From: Martinezella rhizogenes
GTDB lineage: Bacteria > Pseudomonadota > Alphaproteobacteria > Rhizobiales > Rhizobiaceae
Assembly: GCF_000799715.1 (NCBI RefSeq)
Contig: NZ_JUHG01000020.1
Coordinates: 186,001-250,000 of the forward strand
Direction: 5' to 3'
DNA length: 64,000 nt
Shown here in pieces: positions 1 to 6,818 of this stretch. The notes under the pieces were generated by a model. It saw only the letters and a program-made list of their open reading frames with translations, was not told the origin of the DNA and made no database searches. Both the position numbers and the translations under genes were made by a program. Every line of letters starts with the position of its first letter. Within the stretch, counting starts at the first letter, position 1.

Positions 1-22
1 AGAAGGATTGATTTGCAAATCG

Positions 23-66
23 CCGAAAGCCGGATAGAAAACGCTGATCCCCTATCCGGCTTTCGG
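23..66 (+). promoter_or_regulatory. 15-bp perfect hairpin touching the lysE ribosome-binding site
   Basis: Positions 23-37 and 52-66 are perfect reverse complements (arms ccgaaagccggatag / ctatccggctttcgg) with a 14-nt loop. The 3' arm ends in the first bases of the GGAG-like Shine-Dalgarno (65-68) of the exporter gene that starts at 76. No T-run follows on the plus strand, so a plain terminator is not obvious. It could be a leader structure limiting translation, or the terminator of an unseen upstream gene. Confidence 0.5.
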
Positions 67-75
67 AGCTGCCCA

Positions 76-717
76 ATGGATTTCCTGCCCAACCCGTCGA
101 CCCTTCTCGCCTTTACCGCCGCGACCCTGCTTCTCGCGATGACCCCCGGCCCGGACATGACGCTCTCGATCAGCCGCGCCTTGGCGCAGGGAAAAAGGGC
201 GGCCCTCTTCGTCGTCCTCGGCACCACCCTCGGCGTCGTCGTCCACACATGCCTGGTGGCCTTCGGCATCTCGGCGCTGATCACGGCATCGCCGGTTGCC
301 TTCACCATGCTGAAAACCGGTGGCGCCGCCTATCTTTTGTGGCTGGCGATCCAGGCGATCCGCTTCGGCTCCAGCCTGTCGGTCATGCAGGTCGATGCCG
401 CCAGGAGAACGCCGCTCTCCAACATCGCCAACGGCTTCTGGGTCAATCTGCTCAACCCGAAGGTCATCATCTTCTTCATGACCTTCCTGCCGCAGTTCGT
501 CACGGCGGGCGACCCGGCCGTCACGCACAAGCTGCTATTCCTGGGATTCTTCTTCATTATCGTCGGCGTGCCGGTGAACATCATCGTCGTTCTTGCCGCC
601 GACAAGCTGTCGTCATGGCTGCAGAACAATCGCGGCGTCCTGCGCGGCCTCGACTATACCTTCGCCGGCGTCTTTTCGATCTTCGCGGCGAAGATCTTCC
701 TCACTCAGGCCCGTTGA
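76..717 (+). CDS. LysE/RhtB-family amino-acid exporter
   Basis: A 213-residue inner-membrane protein of the LysE/RhtB translocator family, which exports amino acids or derivatives. The family signature MTPGPD is visible near residue 22, followed by about six hydrophobic segments and a conserved NLLNPK motif near residue 124. The ATG at 76 is preferred over an in-frame upstream start at 13 because the upstream stretch is the arm of a perfect hairpin and the GGAG at 65-68 fits this ATG. The substrate cannot be told from sequence. The gene converges on, and overlaps by 17 bases, the membrane protein on the other strand. Confidence 0.9.
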   Translation: MDFLPNPSTLLAFTAATLLLAMTPGPDMTLSISRALAQGKRAALFVVLGTTLGVVVHTCLVAFGISALITASPVAFTMLKTGGAAYLLWLAIQAIRFGSSLSVMQVDAARRTPLSNIANGFWVNLLNPKVIIFFMTFLPQFVTAGDPAVTHKLLFLGFFFIIVGVPVNIIVVLAADKLSSWLQNNRGVLRGLDYTFAGVFSIFAAKIFLTQAR

Positions 718-1123
718 GCGCCCGCCCGGCAAAGCGGCCGGCGATCCACCAATAGACGGTGGCGCTGGCGGCTCCGAGAAACGCAAAGCAGACGACGATA
801 GTGATCAGATTGAGGGTCTGCGGTCGCTCCACGCTGCCCGAAATCAAGACAGACGCCATCGCCGACAACAAGGCGCCATAAATCGCATAGCCGTACCAGC
901 GACGCATGCCGCGCCATTCGAAAACCGGAATGACGACGAGCGACGGCAGGATGCTGACGATCATCGCAAGCTTGGTCAAGGCGACGGTGAGCGCGAACAG
1001 CTCGGGAGCGGCCGCCCCCGGCATCGTCCATGCGCTGACGCAGGCCAGCACGAAACCCATCATCACGCAGGCGCCGAGATAGCCCCACAGGAGCCGCAGC
1101 GGCCTGCGTAGACCAAGCAGCAT
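701..1123 (-). CDS. small four-helix membrane protein, function unknown
   Basis: A 140-residue protein with four strongly hydrophobic stretches separated by short charged loops, consistent with a four-pass inner-membrane protein. I do not recognise the family. The ATG at 1123 is chosen because GAGGA lies about 10 bases upstream; a TTG at 1132 in the same frame would overlap the rlmN stop but leaves no room for a ribosome-binding site. It follows rlmN after 5 bases, so it is probably co-transcribed with it. Its 3' end overlaps the lysE-like gene. Confidence 0.7.
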   Translation of the reverse strand: MLLGLRRPLRLLWGYLGACVMMGFVLACVSAWTMPGAAAPELFALTVALTKLAMIVSILPSLVVIPVFEWRGMRRWYGYAIYGALLSAMASVLISGSVERPQTLNLITIVVCFAFLGAASATVYWWIAGRFAGRALNGPE

Positions 1124-1128
1124 CGATC

Positions 1129-2364
1129 TCAATCCTCGCCGTGATTGGCGATCATCATGGCCTCAAAAGCCAGCCGCTCGGTCTTGCGCATGCGCTCCGA
1201 ATCCGACTTCAACTGGCCGCAGGCGGCGAGAATGTCGCGGCCGCGCGGCGTGCGGATCGGCGAGGCATAACCAGCCGCGTTGATGAAGTCGGCGAATTTC
1301 TCGATCTGCTCCCAGTCCGAACACTGGTAGTTCGTGCCCGGCCAGGGATTGAAGGGGATCAGGTTGATCTTCGACGGAATGCCCTTCAGCAGCTGGATCA
1401 GCCCCTTGGCATCCTCGAGACTGTCGTTGACGCCCTTCAGCATCACATATTCGAAAGTGATGCGCCGTGCGTTCGAAAGGCCGGGATAAGCACGGCAGGC
1501 GTCCATCAATTCCTTCAGCGGATATTTCTTGTTGATCGGCACCAGCATGTCGCGCAGGTCATCGCGCACGGCATGCAGCGAGATTGCCAGCATGACGCCG
1601 ATCTCGTCGCCAGTACGGTAGATTTCCGGCACGACGCCGGAGGTGGACAGCGTGATGCGCCGCTTCGACAGCGACAGGCCGTCACCATCGGAGGCGATCA
1701 GCAGCGCGGTCTTGACGCTTTCGAAATTGTAGAGTGGTTCGCCCATGCCCATCATGACCATGTTGCTGACCTTGCGGCCTTCCGCCGGCATGATCGTGCC
1801 CTGCGGCGCTTCGCGATCCGGAAAATCGGCGAGCCGGTCGCGCGCGAGCAGCAACTGCGACAGGATCTCTTCCGCCGTCAGGTTGCGCACCAGGCGCTGC
1901 GTGCCGGTGTGACAGAAGGAGCAGGTAAGCGTACAGCCGACCTGGCTGGAAACACAGAGCGTGCCGCGGCCCTCTTCCGGAATATAGACGGTTTCGACCT
2001 CAACGGGACGGCCGGCGCCGCGCGGGGGGAAGCGCAGCAGCCACTTGCGGGTGCCGTCGTTGGAGACCTGCTCCTCGACGATCTCCGGACGGGCGATGGT
2101 GAAATGCGTCTTCAGCATTTCGCGCATGTCCTTGGAGACATTCGCCATGGCGTCAAAATCGGAAACGCCGCGCACATAGATCCAGTTCCAGAGCTGGCTG
2201 ACGCGCATCTTCACCTGCTTGTCGGCGACGCCCTTCTCCTTGAGAGCCGCCCCCATCTCCTCGCGCGTCAGGCCGATCAGCGACGGTTTCGGCGAAAGCT
2301 CGACCGGCTGCGACACGGGCATCGGCTTGAGCTTGGATGGGGTCATGACATCGATGGCGGACAT
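1129..2364 (-). CDS. rlmN: 23S rRNA/tRNA adenine-C2 methyltransferase RlmN
   Basis: A 411-residue radical-SAM enzyme that methylates C2 of A2503 in 23S rRNA and A37 in some tRNAs. The iron-sulfur motif CxxxCxxC is at residues 144, 148 and 151 (CTLTCSFC). The GMGEPLYN motif follows, and the second catalytic cysteine lies in RGRDILAACGQL near the C-terminus. The length is slightly above E. coli RlmN because of an N-terminal extension of about 25 residues. The start at 2364 has only a weak GGA upstream. It is cytoplasmic and the downstream membrane-protein gene follows directly. Confidence 0.95.
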   Translation of the reverse strand: MSAIDVMTPSKLKPMPVSQPVELSPKPSLIGLTREEMGAALKEKGVADKQVKMRVSQLWNWIYVRGVSDFDAMANVSKDMREMLKTHFTIARPEIVEEQVSNDGTRKWLLRFPPRGAGRPVEVETVYIPEEGRGTLCVSSQVGCTLTCSFCHTGTQRLVRNLTAEEILSQLLLARDRLADFPDREAPQGTIMPAEGRKVSNMVMMGMGEPLYNFESVKTALLIASDGDGLSLSKRRITLSTSGVVPEIYRTGDEIGVMLAISLHAVRDDLRDMLVPINKKYPLKELMDACRAYPGLSNARRITFEYVMLKGVNDSLEDAKGLIQLLKGIPSKINLIPFNPWPGTNYQCSDWEQIEKFADFINAAGYASPIRTPRGRDILAACGQLKSDSERMRKTERLAFEAMMIANHGED

Positions 2365-2535
2365 AGGATCATTCCAACAGTTGACATCGGCGATGCCGCA
2401 AAAGCTGCGGATGCGGGCAAGGCACGGAAATCAGAGGGTTCATGTGGTGGCGGAACAGGAAACTGCCGCACACCTGCTGTTAGCGCGGCCTTTAGCATTA
2501 ATTTCTGCCCGCGTCATCCCTCTCCCTCAAAAGCA

Positions 2536-2561
2536 AAGGCCGGCCATTACGGGCCGGCCTT
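2536..2561 (-). terminator. rho-independent terminator of the ialB-like gene
   Basis: A perfect 10-bp GC-rich stem (aaggccggcc / ggccggcctt) with a 6-nt loop. Read on the minus strand it is followed by a T-rich run (tttgctttt). It lies 58 bases past the ialB-like stop and ahead of rlmN. Confidence 0.8.
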
Positions 2562-2619
2562 GTCGTCTCGGTCGTGGCAGCATAGCGATCACATTGACGT
2601 GATCCACTGGCCATCGATC

Positions 2620-3171
2620 TTATTTGCAGTTTTCGATCTGCTTGAGCGCCGCGGTAACGCCCTTCAGCGAATAGGTGTAGGAGGTGTTGGTGCCCTTCTT
2701 CGAGGTCGCCGTGACCTTCAGCGAATGGCCAGACTTCAGCGCGGCAACCAGTGCCGGTTCCTGCGCGGCGTTCTCGACCCAGGCAGCCTTGTCCTTGGTG
2801 AACATCACGAAGGTCTTGTTGTCGATAACGACGTCGACCTTGGAGCTGTCCTTGAGCGGGTAGCCCATCATCGCCTGCGGTTCGTAGGAGATGTTCTGGC
2901 CCGGACGCTGGGAAACGATGAAGAAATTGTCGCCATGATCGATGCCGCTGGTCGGGGCCTTGGCCGTCGGCACGGAGAGAACATAGCAGACCTTGCCGGC
3001 GCCGGACTGGTAGGAATAGGCGCCCCAGGCATCGAATTGCTGGATGCGCGTCGGCGCCATCGGTGCTGCTGCCGGCGCCTGTGCGGGCGCCTGCTTCTTG
3101 GTCTGCGCGGAGGCAATGCCGGTGCCGGCCAGAACGAGCGAGAGGGCGATTGCGAAGCTTTTTACAAACAT
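2620..3171 (-). CDS. invasion-associated locus B (IalB) family protein
   Basis: A 183-residue secreted protein of the IalB family, found widely in Rhizobiales including Bartonella and Brucella. The start at 3171 begins a clear signal peptide (MFVKSFAIALSLVLAGTGIASA) and has AGGAA close upstream. An in-frame start at 3240 would bury the signal peptide. An Ala/Pro/Gln-rich linker follows, then the globular domain with cysteines near residue 65 and at the C-terminus (ENCK) that may pair in the periplasm. The role in free-living rhizobia is unclear. It is monocistronic with its own terminator. Confidence 0.85.
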   Translation of the reverse strand: MFVKSFAIALSLVLAGTGIASAQTKKQAPAQAPAAAPMAPTRIQQFDAWGAYSYQSGAGKVCYVLSVPTAKAPTSGIDHGDNFFIVSQRPGQNISYEPQAMMGYPLKDSSKVDVVIDNKTFVMFTKDKAAWVENAAQEPALVAALKSGHSLKVTATSKKGTNTSYTYSLKGVTAALKQIENCK

Positions 3172-3506
3172 GGTTTCCTGCCGATTTCTTGCGGTCCAGA
3201 GCTCGAGGCGATTTGAGTACGCACGCCTGCCTATGCTCATGAGCTGCCCTATTTTGACTTTATTCAGGTTACCAAACCGTCAACGGAGCCTTAAGTGCCC
3301 CAGTCTGTGCCATTTCAATTCAAGCGCCGCGCCAGGCCTGAAACGCATCAGGAAGAATTGGAAAACCCGGATGGCGGAGCACCATCCTACGGGATGGAGT
3401 TATGACAGAAAGATTCAGGCAAGAATTTGACCTCTCTAAAATCAGGAGAGCCTGATAAAGGTCTGGAAACCCGGCGGGATTTACGCCGCTTCCGGCTGGG
3501 CGGGAC
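3172..3506. other. intergenic region ahead of the ialB-like gene
   Basis: The 335 bases between the ialB-like start and the ykvA-like stop hold no supportable gene. A perfect 6-bp hairpin with an AGAG loop lies at 3441-3456, and the promoter of the ialB-like gene is presumably in the segment near 3172-3300. No other structure was seen. Confidence 0.5.
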
Positions 3507-3896
3507 TCAAGCCGTCTTCGCCGTCTCGGCCTCGCTGGCCAAGGCCCGGTCGGCGGCGTCATAATGTTCCTGCCGGATATGTCCCTTGATCATGCTGAAA
3601 GCGAGCGTCAGGACCGCGACATCATCCGAAAAACCGATGACCGCGAAAAAATCCGGGATGATATCGACCGGCATGACGAAATAGCCGAGAGCGGCCAGCA
3701 GGACACCGCGAACACGCGTCGGCGTCTGCGTATCGAGCGCGCAGTAGAAAGCCGCGACGACATCGCGGGAAAACGGAATATACCGCGCAGCCTTGCGCAA
3801 GGTCGGCCAAAACTTGCCGCGCACCGACTTCTCCTGTCGATCTTGGGTCTCTTCGTCACCAGGCATCAGGATCTCCCCATACTTGATGTCATCCAT
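3507..3896 (-). CDS. YkvA family (DUF1232) protein
   Basis: A 129-residue protein of the YkvA/DUF1232 family. The family core RVRGVLLAALGYFVMPVDIIPDFFAVIGFSDDVAVL forms one or two short membrane-embedded hydrophobic hairpins. Its molecular role is not established. ATG at 3896 is chosen because GGAG lies about 8 bases upstream; a TTG at 3965 that overlaps the next gene's stop is possible but less likely. It is downstream of the pterin dehydratase gene on the same strand. Confidence 0.8.
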   Translation of the reverse strand: MDDIKYGEILMPGDEETQDRQEKSVRGKFWPTLRKAARYIPFSRDVVAAFYCALDTQTPTRVRGVLLAALGYFVMPVDIIPDFFAVIGFSDDVAVLTLAFSMIKGHIRQEHYDAADRALASEAETAKTA

Positions 3897-3961
3897 TCCA
3901 CGCACTCCATCGAAGCCCTTGTTTCCGGGCGCATAAACATATGGTGATCGCTCCTCGCGAT

Positions 3962-4267
3962 TCAATCGATCCGTCGTGCCGCCGCCTTTTCCATCGCCTT
4001 GGCCAGCTTGACATCGTGATCGGTCAGGCCATTGGCGTCATGGGTCGTCAGTTTCACGTCGACGCGCGAATAGACATTGAACCATTCCGGATGATGATTG
4101 AATTTCTCCGCCGCCAGTGCCGCCTCGGTCATGAAACCGAAAGCCTCAACGAAATTGCGGAATTTGTAGCTCTTCGAAATCGACAGACGGTCCGCCGCCA
4201 AGGTCCAGCCGTCAAGGCCAGCGACGGTTTCATCGATTGCGCCGGGTTCCAGCTTTTCGTATTTCAT
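3962..4267 (-). CDS. phhB: 4a-hydroxytetrahydrobiopterin dehydratase
   Basis: A 101-residue pterin-4a-carbinolamine dehydratase that recycles the pterin cofactor after aromatic amino-acid hydroxylation. The signature HHPEWFNVY (His-His-Pro-Glu-Trp) is present at about residues 58-66, followed by the expected THDANGLTDHDVKLA strand-helix segment. Length matches the family. No phenylalanine hydroxylase gene lies nearby. It is divergent from the phosphatase gene at 4304 with 36 bases between the starts. Confidence 0.92.
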   Translation of the reverse strand: MKYEKLEPGAIDETVAGLDGWTLAADRLSISKSYKFRNFVEAFGFMTEAALAAEKFNHHPEWFNVYSRVDVKLTTHDANGLTDHDVKLAKAMEKAAARRID

Positions 4268-4303
4268 GACAAGGTCACTCCTCTCGATCGATTGAAGGAT
4301 ATC

Positions 4304-4786
4304 ATGGACCGCTTCAGAATTCTGTTCGTTTGCGCCGGCAATATCTGTCGCTCACCGCTTGCCGAGGGCATTTTTCGGCATCTTGCGACTGAGGCCAGTC
4401 GCGGCTCCGCTTTCGAGGTCGATTCAGCCGGCACCGGCGGCTGGCATCAGGGCGAAAGGCCGGACCGCCGCTCGATCGCCGCGGCCGCCGGCCACGGGAT
4501 CGACATTTCCGGCCAGCGCGCACGCCGCATCAAGGCCGCCGACTTCGATCGGTTCGACCTGATCCTGGCAATGGATCAAGACAATTTGAAGAATTTGCAG
4601 AAAATCGCGCCTGCCGATGCGCTCGGCAGGCTACATCTCTTCAATACCCTGGCGCTGGGCGGCAACAAGGATATCCCCGACCCCTACTATGGCGGCCACG
4701 AGGATTTCGAGGCGGTCTACACCATGCTCTTGGCTGGCTGCAACGCACTGCTTCCCACACTGGGGAAAGCGCTGCGGGCCTCATGA
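4304..4786 (+). CDS. low-molecular-weight protein-tyrosine phosphatase
   Basis: A 160-residue cytoplasmic phosphatase of the low-molecular-weight family. The P-loop CAGNICRS places the nucleophile at Cys10 and the phosphate-binding Arg at 16; the general-acid aspartate is in DIPDPYYGG near residue 127. The start is fixed by GAAGGA just upstream of 4304, although the frame is open further upstream. No exopolysaccharide genes are adjacent, so a Wzb-like role is not suggested by context. Its 3' end overlaps the convergent thpR-like gene by 70 bases. Confidence 0.9.
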   Translation: MDRFRILFVCAGNICRSPLAEGIFRHLATEASRGSAFEVDSAGTGGWHQGERPDRRSIAAAAGHGIDISGQRARRIKAADFDRFDLILAMDQDNLKNLQKIAPADALGRLHLFNTLALGGNKDIPDPYYGGHEDFEAVYTMLLAGCNALLPTLGKALRAS

Positions 4787-5313
4787 AGCGGGAAGACCTC
4801 TTCGGTGAGATAGGGACCCCCACCGACCGATTCGCGCGACGATAGCAGCACGAAGCGGCCCACCGTGAACGGCGAGGTGTGGAAGTCGCCACGGCCGGAA
4901 AGATAGTGCACGACATCGTCAACGCGCGAGGATTTCAGCCGGGCGAGCGTCACATGCGGCGTGAACTTGCGAGGATCCGGCGGCAGGCCGATGCGCTGGC
5001 AAATGCGCTCGATCTCGCCTTGCAGGGCGTACATGTCAGGCGTCTGCGTGACGCCGGCCCAGACCGAATGTGGTTTCTTGGAACCGAAGGAGCCGATACC
5101 TTCCAGCCGAAGCTGGAATTCCGGCCGGTCGATCCGGTCCAGGCGGTCGACGATCTCATCCGCCGTGCGCCCATCGACATCGCCGATGAAACGAAGGGTG
5201 ATGTGATAATTTTCAACGTCGATCCACCTGGCGCCGGGAAGACCGCCGCGCAACAACGAAAGGCTCATGGCCGCGTTGCGCGGAATTTCGAGGGCGGTAA
5301 AAAGTCTCGGCAT
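4717..5313 (-). CDS. thpR: RNA 2',3'-cyclic phosphodiesterase (ThpR/LigT)
   Basis: A 198-residue member of the 2H phosphoesterase superfamily that opens 2',3'-cyclic phosphates and can ligate tRNA halves in vitro. The two catalytic HxTL motifs are at His37 (HITL) and His120 (HVTL). The start at 5313 has GGGGAG upstream. The family core usually ends about where YLTEEVFPL is found; the roughly 20 residues after it are encoded antisense to the phosphatase gene and are probably unstructured. The next upstream gene on this strand is the tesA-like esterase. Confidence 0.9.
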   Translation of the reverse strand: MPRLFTALEIPRNAAMSLSLLRGGLPGARWIDVENYHITLRFIGDVDGRTADEIVDRLDRIDRPEFQLRLEGIGSFGSKKPHSVWAGVTQTPDMYALQGEIERICQRIGLPPDPRKFTPHVTLARLKSSRVDDVVHYLSGRGDFHTSPFTVGRFVLLSSRESVGGGPYLTEEVFPLHEARSAFPSVGSSALQPAKSMV

Positions 5314-5381
5314 TTCGAGCACTCCCCGAATCTCTTGCAGGTACAAGCAGGGAATCACGCAATTGCAGCCGGTGCAAGCAT

Positions 5382-6032
5382 CTATTTCGCAGCTGCGGCA
5401 ATCGTCCCTATGAAATTGGCAGCGACGGGCTCGAAGCCCTGCACCATCACATCGACCCCTTTTGAGGTCGGATGCATGCCATCGGCCAATTGCAAATCCG
5501 CATGCGTCGCGACGCCATCGAGAAAAAACGGATAGAGCGTCAGCTGATATTTATCAGCGAGTCGCTGGTAGATCGGATTGAATTTCGCCGCATAGTCCGG
5601 CCCCATATTCGGCGGCGCCAGCATGCCGGCGAGCAAGACGGGAATGTTGCGCTCCTTCAGCCTGGCGATGATGGCGTCCAGGTTTTTTTCCGTCTGCTCC
5701 GGCGGAATGCCACGTAGCGCGTCATTGGCCCCGAGTTCAAGGATCACGCCGTCGGTTCCATCCGGCACCGACCAGTCGATGCGCGATAGCCCACCCGACG
5801 TCGTGTCGCCGGACACGCCGGCATCGGCGACCGTCACGTCCAGCCCCTTTGCCTTCAGCGCCGCCTCCAGCTTGACCGGAAATCCGTCGCCCGGCGGCAG
5901 CTGGTAGCCGGCCATCAGGCTGTCGCCGAAACCGACCAATTGGATGGTCCGCGCCTCGGCCGCGCTCGCCACGCCAAACAAGAGGCCGGCAACAATGACA
6001 GCGAAGTGAAACGCGGTGGCTTTAAAACTCAT
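5382..6032 (-). CDS. periplasmic GDSL esterase, TesA/arylesterase type
   Basis: A 216-residue SGNH/GDSL hydrolase related to E. coli TesA (thioesterase I / arylesterase). A signal peptide covers residues 1 to about 26. Block I GDSLMAGY carries the nucleophile Ser38, block III is GANDALRG, and block V DGMHP carries the catalytic Asp and His. The start at 6032 has GGGAATGG upstream. It is transcribed divergently from the YbbA/YbbP exporter genes, the same arrangement as tesA-ybbAP in E. coli, which suggests a conserved functional link in lipid or envelope metabolism. Confidence 0.92.
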   Translation of the reverse strand: MSFKATAFHFAVIVAGLLFGVASAAEARTIQLVGFGDSLMAGYQLPPGDGFPVKLEAALKAKGLDVTVADAGVSGDTTSGGLSRIDWSVPDGTDGVILELGANDALRGIPPEQTEKNLDAIIARLKERNIPVLLAGMLAPPNMGPDYAAKFNPIYQRLADKYQLTLYPFFLDGVATHADLQLADGMHPTSKGVDVMVQGFEPVAANFIGTIAAAAK

Positions 6033-6107
6033 GATCCATTCCCTAAATTCGCTGCGCGGGCCAAATCGCGCCCGCCATGGTCTCAGATGTATATAGGGCG
6101 TCCCGCA

Positions 6108-6818
6108 TTGGCAAAAACCATCATCGAGCTGAAGAAGGCGGATTTGACGCTCGGCAATGCCGCCGCCTCCGTCCATGTGCTGAAAGGCATCGATCTTACC
6201 GTTGCGGAAGGCGAGTCCGTCGGTATCGTCGGCCCTTCCGGCTCCGGCAAGTCGACGCTGCTGATGGTGCTGGCCGGCCTTGAAAAGCTCGATAGCGGCG
6301 AATTATTGATCCGCGACACGCCCTTGCATAGCCTGAGCGAAGATCGCGTCGCCGATTTCCGCGGCCGCAATATCGGCATCGTCTTTCAGTCGTTCCATCT
6401 CATCGCCAACATGACAGCGCTGGAAAACGTCGCCGTGCCGCTGGAGCTCGCCAATGTCCGCGACGCCTTCGACATCGCCCGGCGCGAATTGCAGGCCGTC
6501 GGCCTCGGCGAGCGGCTGAGCCATTATCCCGGCCAGCTTTCGGGCGGCGAACAGCAGCGCGTGGCGATTGCCCGCGCGCTCGCCCCCTCGCCGGCCTTGC
6601 TGATCGCCGACGAGCCAACCGGCAATCTCGACACCGATACCGGACGGCAAATCTCCGACCTGCTATTCGCCCAGCAGGCCGAGCGCGGCACGACGCTGTT
6701 GCTCGTCACTCACGATCCGGCACTTGCTGCCCGCTGCTCCCGCCAGATCCGTGTCCGCTCCGGCGAGATAGAGGGCGACAGCGCCCGTGCGCGAACCGGC
6801 CAGGCGGCAATAGCATGA
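6108..6818 (+). CDS. ABC transporter ATPase, YbbA/LolD type
   Basis: A 236-residue ATPase of the MacB/LolD/YbbA group, which drives type VII mechanotransmission exporters. Walker A GPSGSGKST, the signature LSGGEQQRVAIARAL, and Walker B LLIADEPTGNLD are all intact. A TTG at 6108 is preferred because AGGGCG lies about 10 bases upstream and the protein then begins AKTIIEL; an ATG at 6087 in frame lacks a ribosome-binding site. The stop overlaps the permease start by 4 bases (ATGA). Confidence 0.9.
   Translation: MAKTIIELKKADLTLGNAAASVHVLKGIDLTVAEGESVGIVGPSGSGKSTLLMVLAGLEKLDSGELLIRDTPLHSLSEDRVADFRGRNIGIVFQSFHLIANMTALENVAVPLELANVRDAFDIARRELQAVGLGERLSHYPGQLSGGEQQRVAIARALAPSPALLIADEPTGNLDTDTGRQISDLLFAQQAERGTTLLLVTHDPALAARCSRQIRVRSGEIEGDSARARTGQAAIA

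Noticed and set aside
1141..3216. 691-codon plus-strand ORF opposite rlmN and the ialB-like gene
   Set aside because: It is antisense to two clear genes and has shadow-like composition rich in Arg, His and Asp with no domain. High GC codon bias leaves the opposite frame open.
3941..4303. Upstream extension of the phosphatase reading frame
   Set aside because: It runs antisense through the pterin dehydratase gene; the P-loop domain and a good ribosome-binding site start at 4304.
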